Translations under genes and position numbers: made by a program
Part shown: in pieces, positions 1 to 6,243 of the stretch
Layout: each line of letters opens with the position of its first letter
Position numbering within the stretch: position 1 is the first letter of the stretch
Notes under the pieces: generated by a model
Told to the model about the DNA's origin: nothing
Databases searched by the model: none
Seen by the model: the letters and a program-made list of their open reading frames with translations, nothing else
Assembly: GCA_030054275.1 (NCBI GenBank)
Contig: JASGCF010000183.1
Coordinates: 1-6,776, forward strand
From: Limnohabitans sp.
GTDB lineage: Bacteria; Planctomycetota; Phycisphaerae; Phycisphaerales; SM1A02
Reading direction: 5' to 3'
Length of the DNA stretch: 6,776 nt

Positions 1-2155
1 CCTGCCCTGTTGTGCGCGAACTCTCGGGCCCCGCCATGAAGCGAATCGCCATCGCCTGATCCCGCGGCGAAATCGTTGCTTTCAACAGCGTGCGATCGGC
101 ATAGAACTTCCCAAGACACTCGACGAGTTGCGCATCGGTCATCGACTCGTCAAACGGAATCGCGTACTTCTTCAAACTCGCGATCACGCGCGGACGCGGG
201 AACATGGTGCTGCCCTCAATCACGGTGGCAGGCGCGACAGCGTTCACGCGGACGAACGGCGCGAATGTCACCGCCAGTGATCGCACCAAGTGATTTGCTG
301 CGGCCTTCGACGCGTCGTACGCACTGGAGCCCTTCTTCGCAACGACCGCGTTGACGCTTGTCGTGACTACGGCGCTGCACGCAAGTTTCTGCGCACTCAT
401 CGTGGCGGCCGCTTCTTCCACCAAGACAGCCGGTGCAAGCACATTCACCTGCATCGAACGCATGAAATCGCTGTCGCTTGTCTTGCCATCCGCGCCGGGA
501 GTAGGGAAAAGTCCGGCGGTGACGACGATTTCGTCGAAGCCGCCGTACGCCAATGTCACATCATCAAGCATGCGGCGCACCGCCGCGCGATCGGTCGCGT
601 CGCAAGAGAGCGCAATCGCAGGACCGCACGCCGAGATGCCGCTGCCCGCGACACCAATTCCTGTACCGACAGACTTCTCAAGTTCTTTCGCGCAAGCTTC
701 CGCTGCCTTCGCGTCAAGATCCACGCACGCAACACACGCATCGTCGGCGGTGAAGAACGGCGCCGTCGCACGGCCGATTCCACTGCCCGCACCGACAATC
801 ACGCTCACATGCCCAGCAAGCGGCTTCGGCTTCGGCATGCGTTGCAACTTCGCTTCTTCGAGCCGCCAATACTCGATGTCGAACGCTTCCTGACGCGGCA
901 GCGCGCGGTAGCCGCCGATCGACTCAGCCCCTTTCATCACTTCAATCGCGCAGCGATAAAACTCAGCGGTGGTGCGTGATTCGGATTTCGACGAACCCCA
1001 CGCGATCATGCCAACACCTGGCACAAGAATCACCGTCGGCTCGGGCGCGCGCATTGCTGGGCTATCGGCGTGCTTGCATGCGTCGTAATACGCGGCGTAA
1101 TCCTTCACATACTGCGCAAGTCCCGCTTCCGTCTTCTCGCAGAGTTCGGCAAGCGTGCCCGTGTTTGGATCGAAATCAACGAGCAACGGCTTGATTTTTG
1201 TACGCAGGAAGTGATCGGGACAAGAAGTTCCAAGCTCCGCAAGTCGCGCAGCATCGTGACTCGACACAAACCGAAGCGTTGCTTCATCGTGCTGCACAGT
1301 TGCGATCATGCGTCGCCGTGATGACACACGACCCCGCAAGAATGGCAAGAACTTCACGAGCAGTGCGCGACGCGCATCATCACCAACAGGTGCGATCTTC
1401 TGTCCGCCAAAGGTCTTCGCGCCACGATCATGCGCAGCAAGGTATTCCGATGCTCGCGAAATCAGCGAAAGCGTGAGGTCGTAGCACTCGCGCGGATCGT
1501 CGGCCCAATTGATGAGTCCGTGCTGACCCATGATTGCACCGACCGCGTTCGGATGATCTTTGCAGAGTTTCTCGAGCGCGAGCCCAAGTTCAAATCCAGG
1601 TCGCATCCACGGAAGCCACTGCAGTTCTTGTCCGAAGACTTCGCGCATGACTTCTTCGCCGCGCGTACAGGCGGCAATCGCAATCAGCGCGTTCGGATGC
1701 GTGTGATCGACATGCGCGCGTGGCACGAACGCATGCAACGGTGTATCGATCGATGTCGCGCGTGGATTCAAGTTCCAAGTGCAGTGTCGATAGAGATCGA
1801 CCATGTCGTCTTCAGCGTGCGTCTTGATGCCGCGAGGCGTTCGTGCGGCATACACCGACTTCAACTCTTCGAGTTTCGCAAGCGAAAGCGACGAGAAAAA
1901 CTCGCGCCCCGCGGTCCGAAGATCGCCGCCCGAACCCTTGACCCAAAGAACTTGCTCGGGCTTCCCTGTGAGAGGATCGCGCTCCGTCACTTTGCTCGAA
2001 GTGTTCCCACCACCCGTGTTCGTGACGCGTTGATCGTCGCCAAGTCGATTCGATCGATAGACGAGAAGTCCGACTGGGTCAAACTTCGCCGCCTCAGCAT
2101 CGTTCCAAGTGCGCGTGACAAACGACGGGTTCTGTGCGTGTACGGTCGATGGCAT
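1..2155 (-). CDS. rhaEW: Bifunctional rhamnulose-1-phosphate aldolase / short-chain dehydrogenase, 3' end cut by window
   Basis: This is the last step of L-rhamnose breakdown: a class II (zinc) aldolase splits L-rhamnulose-1-phosphate into dihydroxyacetone phosphate and L-lactaldehyde, and a fused dehydrogenase domain probably converts the lactaldehyde with NAD. There are 718 full codons visible with no stop. The aldolase part is about residues 1-440, with GGGNTSS at 48-54, KGSGGDLR at 73-80, HTHP at 151-154 and GQHG at 210-213; H151, H153 and H212 are likely zinc ligands. The dehydrogenase part starts near 447 and has the Rossmann motif GAGSGIG at 455-461, an acidic residue D479 after strand 2 that favours NAD, N571, and the catalytic S600, Y613 and K617 (YDASK). 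The last residues seen (SSRTTGQ) normally precede a short VDGG-type tail, so only about 15-20 residues should be missing. ATG at 2155 is the only ordinary start in the frame; the next upstream stop is at 2266-2264. No clear Shine-Dalgarno precedes it. The architecture matches the RhaEW/YuxG-type fused enzyme, which some databases call RhaD. Confidence 0.95.
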   Translation of the reverse strand, partial: MPSTVHAQNPSFVTRTWNDAEAAKFDPVGLLVYRSNRLGDDQRVTNTGGGNTSSKVTERDPLTGKPEQVLWVKGSGGDLRTAGREFFSSLSLAKLEELKSVYAARTPRGIKTHAEDDMVDLYRHCTWNLNPRATSIDTPLHAFVPRAHVDHTHPNALIAIAACTRGEEVMREVFGQELQWLPWMRPGFELGLALEKLCKDHPNAVGAIMGQHGLINWADDPRECYDLTLSLISRASEYLAAHDRGAKTFGGQKIAPVGDDARRALLVKFLPFLRGRVSSRRRMIATVQHDEATLRFVSSHDAARLAELGTSCPDHFLRTKIKPLLVDFDPNTGTLAELCEKTEAGLAQYVKDYAAYYDACKHADSPAMRAPEPTVILVPGVGMIAWGSSKSESRTTAEFYRCAIEVMKGAESIGGYRALPRQEAFDIEYWRLEEAKLQRMPKPKPLAGHVSVIVGAGSGIGRATAPFFTADDACVACVDLDAKAAEACAKELEKSVGTGIGVAGSGISACGPAIALSCDATDRAAVRRMLDDVTLAYGGFDEIVVTAGLFPTPGADGKTSDSDFMRSMQVNVLAPAVLVEEAAATMSAQKLACSAVVTTSVNAVVAKKGSSAYDASKAAANHLVRSLAVTFAPFVRVNAVAPATVIEGSTMFPRPRVIASLKKYAIPFDESMTDAQLVECLGKFYADRTLLKATISPRDQAMAIRFMAGPESSRTTGQ

Positions 2156-2205
2156 CGTTGGTATCAAGTTGATCAGGAAGAGAAGAGCGAGACGAATCGC
2201 GAAGG
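2156..2205 (-). other. Spacer between rhaB and rhaEW with a small inverted repeat
   Basis: These 50 bases separate the rhaB stop (TAG, 2208-2206) from the ATG of the aldolase-dehydrogenase gene. They hold a perfect small inverted repeat, ATCAA-G-TTGAT (2163-2173), ending 8 bases upstream of the ATG, with TGATCA overlapping it at 2170-2175. There is no terminator-like hairpin with a T-tract, no clear Shine-Dalgarno, and no TAnnnT box at the distance seen before the other gene starts. The two genes are therefore probably cotranscribed. The repeat is short enough to be chance. Confidence 0.5.
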
Positions 2206-3693
2206 CTACCGCACCAATCGCTGCGCAGTATCGCGCATGCGTGCCGCCTGCGAGAAATCCGGCTCAAATTGCGTCACGCTCGAGGCGTTTCGCACCATGT
2301 CGCGTAACGGTCGCGCGTCCGTGATTCCCTCAAACGCTGCGTGTTGCACCAACGCGTTGCCAATGGCTGTCGCTTCAGTTGGACCTGTTTCGACCAAAAG
2401 TCCGGTTGCATTCGCGATGAGTTGGTTCAGAAGCGCATTCGATGCACCACCTCCAACGATCACCACGCGCTTCGGTGCAAGCGATGCCGACTCTGCAACC
2501 AATTGCACCGCGCGCGCCGTCGCCAACGCCACCGAATCAAGCGCACACCGCACGAACTGAGCATCCGACTCCGGAACTGGCTCGCCACGCGCTTCACACA
2601 ATGCTGCAAGAAGCGCCGGCATATCTCCTGGCGTGAAGAGCGACGCCTCATCAGGATCGACCACGCTTCGCAGCGGCTCTGCATTCGCCGCCAGTGCGGT
2701 CAGTTCCTCCCACGAGGAAGCGCGGCCGGCGAGCGCAAATGCGTCATGCAACTGCTGCACAAGCCAAAGCCCTGCCACATTGCGAAGAAATCGCGTGGTG
2801 CCGAAAACGCCTGCTTCATTCGTAATGTTTGCAAGCCGCGCACGCTCTGTCAGTACAGGCTTCGCCAATTCTGCGCCGACCAAGGACCATGTGCCGCTTG
2901 AGATGTAGAGATCACTTCGTGGATCGACTGGCGCAGCTACAACTGCTGACGCTGTGTCATGCGTGCCAACCGCAAAGACGGGTGTATCTCGCGAAAGGCC
3001 CGTTTCATCAGCAATATCGGGCAGAAGTGTGCCAAGCGGCTCACCGGATCCGGCATCCACCAAGTCTGGAAGCATGCGCCATGACAGTCCAACAGCCTCT
3101 GCAAGTTCACGATCCCACTCGCGTGTATTCGCACGAAGAAGTTGTGTCGAACTTGCGTTTGTACGCTCACAGACAACCGAACCACACAGTCGCGATGCGA
3201 TGAAATCTGGCAGCATCAAGATGCGCTGTGCTCGCTCAAACGGCCGCATGGGATCTTCGGCATCTGCTGCCAGTTGATACAGCGTGTTGAATGGTTGGAA
3301 GGCAATGCCAGTTGCGTTGTAGATCGCTGCATCACCGAGATCGCGGCGAATCCGTGCAAACGGTGCTTGCGTGCGCGGATCGCGATACGCAGCGATCGGG
3401 CGAACCAATTCGCCCTCGTCGTCGACAAGTGCGTAATCCACAGCCCATGTATCGATGCCGATCGAATCGACAGGACCAGTGAGCGCCGCACGCCGCAGGC
3501 CTTCCAGAATCGACTCAAAGATGCGCTCAAAGGGCCATACAAGCGAGACATTTCCGGTGTGCCGCGCTGCAACAGGCGCATTCGGAAAGCGATGCAATTC
3601 GATGACGCGAAGTGACCCGTCTCCGATACGGATTTCCATCACGCGGCCACTTGAGGCACCAAGATCAATCGCGATGTGTCGACGCGTCGTCAT
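2206..3693 (-). CDS. rhaB: Rhamnulokinase (FGGY carbohydrate kinase)
   Basis: It phosphorylates L-rhamnulose with ATP to L-rhamnulose-1-phosphate in the cytoplasm, the second step of the pathway. The protein is 495 residues, a normal length for the family. The N-terminal phosphate-binding loop reads IAIDLGASSGRV (residues 7-18), followed by SIGIDTWAVDYAL (77-89), the rhamnulokinase form of the FGGY sugar-site region. GTHDTASAV (243-251) contains D246, the expected catalytic base. YISSGTWSLVG (263-273) begins the C-terminal ATPase half, NEAGVFGTTRFLRNVAGLW lies at 292-310, and the adenosine-binding glycines are in VGGGASNALLNQL (413-425) with GPTEATAIGNA at 437-447. Its ATG overlaps the rhaI stop as ATGA (3693-3690), indicating translational coupling, and a purine-rich ribosome-binding stretch lies inside the end of rhaI. 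The aldolase gene follows after 50 bases. No lesions are visible. Confidence 0.97.
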   Translation of the reverse strand: MTTRRHIAIDLGASSGRVMEIRIGDGSLRVIELHRFPNAPVAARHTGNVSLVWPFERIFESILEGLRRAALTGPVDSIGIDTWAVDYALVDDEGELVRPIAAYRDPRTQAPFARIRRDLGDAAIYNATGIAFQPFNTLYQLAADAEDPMRPFERAQRILMLPDFIASRLCGSVVCERTNASSTQLLRANTREWDRELAEAVGLSWRMLPDLVDAGSGEPLGTLLPDIADETGLSRDTPVFAVGTHDTASAVVAAPVDPRSDLYISSGTWSLVGAELAKPVLTERARLANITNEAGVFGTTRFLRNVAGLWLVQQLHDAFALAGRASSWEELTALAANAEPLRSVVDPDEASLFTPGDMPALLAALCEARGEPVPESDAQFVRCALDSVALATARAVQLVAESASLAPKRVVIVGGGASNALLNQLIANATGLLVETGPTEATAIGNALVQHAAFEGITDARPLRDMVRNASSVTQFEPDFSQAARMRDTAQRLVR

Positions 3694-4874
3694 GCGTAAC
3701 TCCCACCTTGCGCGCGTTTTCGCGGAAGTCGCGCGTGCGCAGCGCGCTCGGCATATCCCGACGCGCGATGCGTGGCCAGCGGATCACGCGGAAATCCGCG
3801 CGTTTCGCGCCATGTGGCCAATGCATGGCGTACATCGCAGGCAAACGCGGCTTTGAGGCACTCTTCTGCAGCAACGATGTCGTTGACAGCACGCGCCCGA
3901 TCAAGTTGCTCAAGATCGACCAAAAGCGCCTTCGCGAAGAGTTCCTGCACTGTTGTCACCGTTTGGATCATCGCTTCGATCTTCGGCTTCTCGTTGTGTG
4001 ATTGGTCGATCATGTATTCGATGTCGAGATCATGACCAGTTGTGCGTTCCGCTTCTGCAATGGCCACGAAGATACGAAACACGCGATAAGGATCTATGGA
4101 ACCAGTGGTGAGATCATCATCGGCGTAGTGACGATCATTGAAGTGAAATCCACCAAGCATGTCTTCGTCTGCAAGGAACGCCACAATGTGTTCGATGTTC
4201 TGCCCAGGCAGGTGGTGTCCGGTATCAACAAGCACCTTCGCCTGCGGGCCAGCGTGGCGCGCGAACGCGGCGGCCATTCCCCAGTCCGCAATATCGGTGT
4301 GATAGAACGCTGGTTCAAAAGGCTTGTACTCGACCAACATGCGCATGGCAGGATCGAGTGCTGCGTGCACTTCGCGCAGCGCATCCATGAAACGCCGCTT
4401 TCGCCGCACAAAACTGCCCTGACCGGGATAGTTCGTTCCATCCGCAAACCACAGCGCGAGCGTGCGTGACCCTACAGCACGCGCCAGCGCAACTGCATCG
4501 AGCAAATGATCGATTGCGCGGCGGGCAACGATTTGGTCTTCGTTCGCCACAGATCCATGGCGATAGCACTGATCCTGAAAGACATTCGGATTGATGGAAC
4601 CAATCCGAAGCCCACGGCGAGCCGCAGCGGCTGCTAACGCTGTCGCGCCCCCCTCTGGGACATCCCACAACACATGCACCGCGACGGACGGACAGGCGCC
4701 TGTAAGCCGATGGACTTCTGCTGCGTCATCGAGTTTGTCGTCGAGGGTGAGCGCGGCTGCGTCCTGCAGATACTTTCCAAACCGCGTTCCGGTGTCTGCA
4801 AAACCCCACGATGGCAGTTCGATCGCGAGGCGGGAAAGTCTGTCGGAAATCTTTCCAGAAAACTCGCAAGTCAT
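3690..4874 (-). CDS. rhaI: L-rhamnose isomerase, RhaI type
   Basis: This metal-dependent TIM-barrel isomerase converts L-rhamnose to L-rhamnulose, the first committed step, in the cytoplasm. The 394-residue protein belongs to the RhaI type (Pseudomonas stutzeri/Gram-positive-like), not the E. coli RhaA type. Landmarks are ELPSWGFADTGTRF (19-32), INPNVFQDQCYRHGS (94-108), LWFADGTNYPGQGSF (141-155), EYKPFEPAFYHTD (182-194), VDTGHHLPGQN (216-226), FHFNDRHYADDDLTTGS (243-259) and YMIDQSHNEKPKIE (287-300). E182, D217, H220, H244, D252 and D290 keep the same spacing as the metal ligands I recall for the P. stutzeri enzyme (E219, D254, H257, H281, D289, D327), a constant offset of 37, so both metal sites look intact. 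I chose ATG 4874 because the preceding frame, although open for 164 codons, runs antisense to the divergent gene and does not resemble the family. It is first in the operon, overlaps rhaB by 4 bases, and has TATCTT just upstream. Confidence 0.96.
   Translation of the reverse strand: MTCEFSGKISDRLSRLAIELPSWGFADTGTRFGKYLQDAAALTLDDKLDDAAEVHRLTGACPSVAVHVLWDVPEGGATALAAAAARRGLRIGSINPNVFQDQCYRHGSVANEDQIVARRAIDHLLDAVALARAVGSRTLALWFADGTNYPGQGSFVRRKRRFMDALREVHAALDPAMRMLVEYKPFEPAFYHTDIADWGMAAAFARHAGPQAKVLVDTGHHLPGQNIEHIVAFLADEDMLGGFHFNDRHYADDDLTTGSIDPYRVFRIFVAIAEAERTTGHDLDIEYMIDQSHNEKPKIEAMIQTVTTVQELFAKALLVDLEQLDRARAVNDIVAAEECLKAAFACDVRHALATWRETRGFPRDPLATHRASGYAERAAHARLPRKRAQGGSYA
3700..3709 (-). promoter_or_regulatory. 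Shine-Dalgarno-like site for rhaB
   Basis: Reading on the minus strand, AAGGTGGGAG ends 6 bases before the rhaB ATG at 3693, inside the last codons of rhaI. It contains both the AAGG and GGAG portions of a consensus ribosome-binding site and supports the chosen rhaB start. No comparable stretch precedes rhaI, which has a TAnnnT box immediately upstream instead. Confidence 0.6.
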
Positions 4875-4880
4875 GCTCGC

Positions 4881-4886
4881 AAGATA
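4881..4886 (-). promoter_or_regulatory. Candidate -10 box of the rha operon promoter (TATCTT)
   Basis: On the minus strand TATCTT lies 6 bases before the rhaI ATG. It matches four of six positions of TATAAT, including the key TA...T. Transcription from it would start at about the A of the ATG, giving a leaderless message. At a 17-base spacer the -35 position reads CGTCAA, which is not consensus. The call relies mainly on the same geometry being repeated at two other starts in the window. Confidence 0.4.
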
Positions 4887-4942
4887 CGCGATTCCGACGC
4901 ATGTTGACGGATGTTGGCCCTCAGACGCGTTGCGCGCGAAGG

Positions 4943-4948
4943 TAGGAT
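4943..4948 (+). promoter_or_regulatory. Candidate -10 box (TAGGAT) of the 410-residue gene
   Basis: TAGGAT lies 8 bases before the GTG at 4957 and matches four of six positions of the -10 consensus. The same bases contain AGGA, which could act as a weak Shine-Dalgarno with a 9-base spacing, so the sequence alone does not decide between a leaderless start and a short-leader start. No -35 match is seen at 16-18 bases upstream. Confidence 0.35.
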
Positions 4949-4956
4949 CTCGGCCC

Positions 4957-6189
4957 GTGAGCGTTGCACCGAACGAACATTCCGCCGTCACAACCCTTCG
5001 CGTGCGCGAGGCGCTCTTGCAATTGCAGACGGCGGTGCGCGAAGCGATGGCAGGTGCCGCGCAACTTGTCGGCGGGCGGCCTGTGGATTTGGTTGCTGCG
5101 TTCGGGCTCGACCTCAAACTTGCTTGGAAGCTCTCGCGCATCGCGCAATCGAGCGATCCGTTCGCAGCAGTGCGCCATCTCCCTGGAAACGCGGGATGGA
5201 AGATCGCGATGGACTCGATGGCACGCGCAGGCTCGCCAGCCGCGCGCATTGCGGCCGCTGACGCTTCCTTCGAAGCCGCAATTCGACTTGGCACAGCGTG
5301 GGCAGGTGATCGCAAGGCTTTCGACATGATGGCCGCTGGCCTCGCTGCCGGAAGCGATCTCCGCATCGATGTCGAGCATCGACGGCAGCTCTACTTCGGT
5401 GGCAGTTATGTCTGGGGCGTGCGCGCGCGCTTGGCGATGCGGTTTGATGTGCTCGGTCCAGCCGCGAAGAAGGGCCTCTTGGATTGCGCGACCGTGCGTG
5501 GATTCGTCGATCTTGAACGCTTGCGCGCGGATGCGGCGTGGCAGTTCGAGGCGCCGTTTGTCTTTGACGATCGTGCGACGAAGGTTGTGCAACATCGCAC
5601 AGAGCCGCTCGAATCAGCGGACGCACACACGCCACTCGGTCTGCCACTCTTGCCGTCGCTCTCGTCGACACCGATTCCAGAACTCCGACCGACGACTGCG
5701 TCGAAAGGAATCCACGCATTCGAGATTCCTGAAACGGGCGTTGGTATTGAAGGCCGTTTCACGATTTTCCAAGGCTCGATTCTGCGCGCCGTGCAGCCAA
5801 TGCAGCGTTCGAAACGCCACCATGGAATCTTCCAACTGTTCAAGCAACGCACTCCAGTCGAACGCGCTGTTTTCGATTTGCTGGTGCACGAGTCACTCTT
5901 GGAAGACGCACAGTTGCCGGAAGCGATTCTGTACAGCGATCTTCACCGCACTCCCGACTCGCCAGTGCATCAACTGAAGGACAGACTCCCCGCCGGCCTT
6001 GGAGTGGAGTCGCTTGGTTCTGCGGCACGCCGGAACAAACTCGAGGGTTTCGACGACTACGCCAAACTCAGCGCGTTGGTCTTTGAGAAAACTGGCTGGA
6101 AACCCGCGGAATTCCGAGCTTTCCGTGTGGCTGCCCCCTACCCACCTGTGCCGTCAACACTCGTCCTTGAGATGCAGATCGCAGACTAG
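4957..6189 (+). CDS. Conserved-looking hypothetical protein, 410 residues, possible N-terminal helix-turn-helix
   Basis: I do not recognise a named family. The protein appears soluble, with no signal peptide and no membrane segment. Residues 14-76 are helical in character, and VDLVAAFGLDLKLAWKLSRI (43-62) has the hydrophobic spacing of a helix-turn-helix, followed by SSDPFAAVRHLPG (65-77). A second block has RQLYFGGSYVWGVRARLAM (143-161). A proline- and threonine-rich linker at about 225-250 separates this from a mostly beta-like C-terminal half (about 260-410) ending in LVLEMQIAD. The start is taken as GTG 4957 because a TAGGAT/AGGA element sits 8-9 bases upstream. An in-frame ATG at 4873 would overlap the rhaI start codon and add 28 unconvincing residues. 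From memory, proteins of similar layout occur as uncharacterised products in Phycisphaerae. Its place next to rhaI allows a regulator hypothesis, but nothing in the sequence ties it to rhamnose. A real gene is near certain; the function is unknown. Confidence 0.85.
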   Translation: MSVAPNEHSAVTTLRVREALLQLQTAVREAMAGAAQLVGGRPVDLVAAFGLDLKLAWKLSRIAQSSDPFAAVRHLPGNAGWKIAMDSMARAGSPAARIAAADASFEAAIRLGTAWAGDRKAFDMMAAGLAAGSDLRIDVEHRRQLYFGGSYVWGVRARLAMRFDVLGPAAKKGLLDCATVRGFVDLERLRADAAWQFEAPFVFDDRATKVVQHRTEPLESADAHTPLGLPLLPSLSSTPIPELRPTTASKGIHAFEIPETGVGIEGRFTIFQGSILRAVQPMQRSKRHHGIFQLFKQRTPVERAVFDLLVHESLLEDAQLPEAILYSDLHRTPDSPVHQLKDRLPAGLGVESLGSAARRNKLEGFDDYAKLSALVFEKTGWKPAEFRAFRVAAPYPPVPSTLVLEMQIAD

Positions 6190-6206
6190 CGCTGCCTCGC
6201 GGAAGC

Positions 6207-6222
6207 GTCGAGCGCCCTCGAC
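6207..6222. repeat. Short perfect inverted repeat between the 410-residue gene and the carbonic anhydrase gene
   Basis: GTCGAG-CGCC-CTCGAC forms a 6-base-pair stem with a 4-base loop, 17 bases after the TAG stop of the upstream gene. No T-tract follows, so it is at best a weak terminator. It also covers the position where a -35 box of the downstream gene would lie, so an operator role is possible. It could be chance in GC-rich DNA. Confidence 0.25.
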
Positions 6223-6230
6223 ACTTCCCG

Positions 6231-6236
6231 TACGAT
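6231..6236 (+). promoter_or_regulatory. Candidate -10 box (TACGAT) of the carbonic anhydrase gene
   Basis: TACGAT lies 7 bases before the ATG at 6244 and no Shine-Dalgarno-like purine run is present in between (GCGCCCC). It matches four of six -10 positions. Together with the boxes upstream of rhaI and the 410-residue gene it forms a consistent leaderless-start geometry. Confidence 0.4.
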
Positions 6237-6243
6237 GCGCCCC

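Larger units (their letters stand above)
4875..4956. promoter_or_regulatory. Divergent intergenic region between rhaI and the 410-residue gene
   Basis: These 82 bases are the only non-coding DNA between the rhamnose operon and the divergent gene, so promoters and any operator for both should lie here. Besides the two TAnnnT boxes listed separately, there is a 24-base imperfect palindrome at 4894-4917 whose outer arms are CCnAC and GTnGG. It overlaps a direct repeat of ATGTTG (4901-4906 and 4911-4916, ten bases apart, about one helical turn). It lies directly upstream of the rhaI -10 box, where an activator or repressor could bind. Binding is an inference; the symmetry is weak. Confidence 0.4.

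Noticed and set aside
290..979. 229-codon plus-strand open frame within the left 1 kb
   Set aside because: It is opposite the dehydrogenase domain, whose GAGSGIG, S600 and YDASK motifs are intact on the minus strand. The arginine- and histidine-rich translation is typical of an antisense shadow.
1430..2560. 376-codon plus-strand open frame opposite the aldolase and rhaB genes
   Set aside because: It spans two confidently assigned minus-strand genes and their spacer, and its translation is rich in arginine and serine with no recognisable motif. The minus-strand genes carry clear catalytic motifs.
4591..4956. Plus-strand extension of the 410-residue gene 122 codons upstream, antisense to rhaI
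   Set aside because: The translated extension is low-complexity, arginine/serine/alanine-rich sequence opposite well-conserved isomerase codons. It is a GC-rich antisense shadow. The GTG at 4957 has an upstream element at a sensible distance.
4875..5366. Minus-strand extension of the rhaI frame 164 codons upstream, antisense to the 410-residue gene
   Set aside because: Isomerase-family similarity starts only after ATG 4874. The extra residues look like a shadow of the opposite gene, and the extended protein would far exceed the family's length.
6207..6222. Rho-independent terminator after the 410-residue gene
   Set aside because: The stem is only six base pairs and no T-run follows. I kept it as an inverted repeat and not as a terminator.
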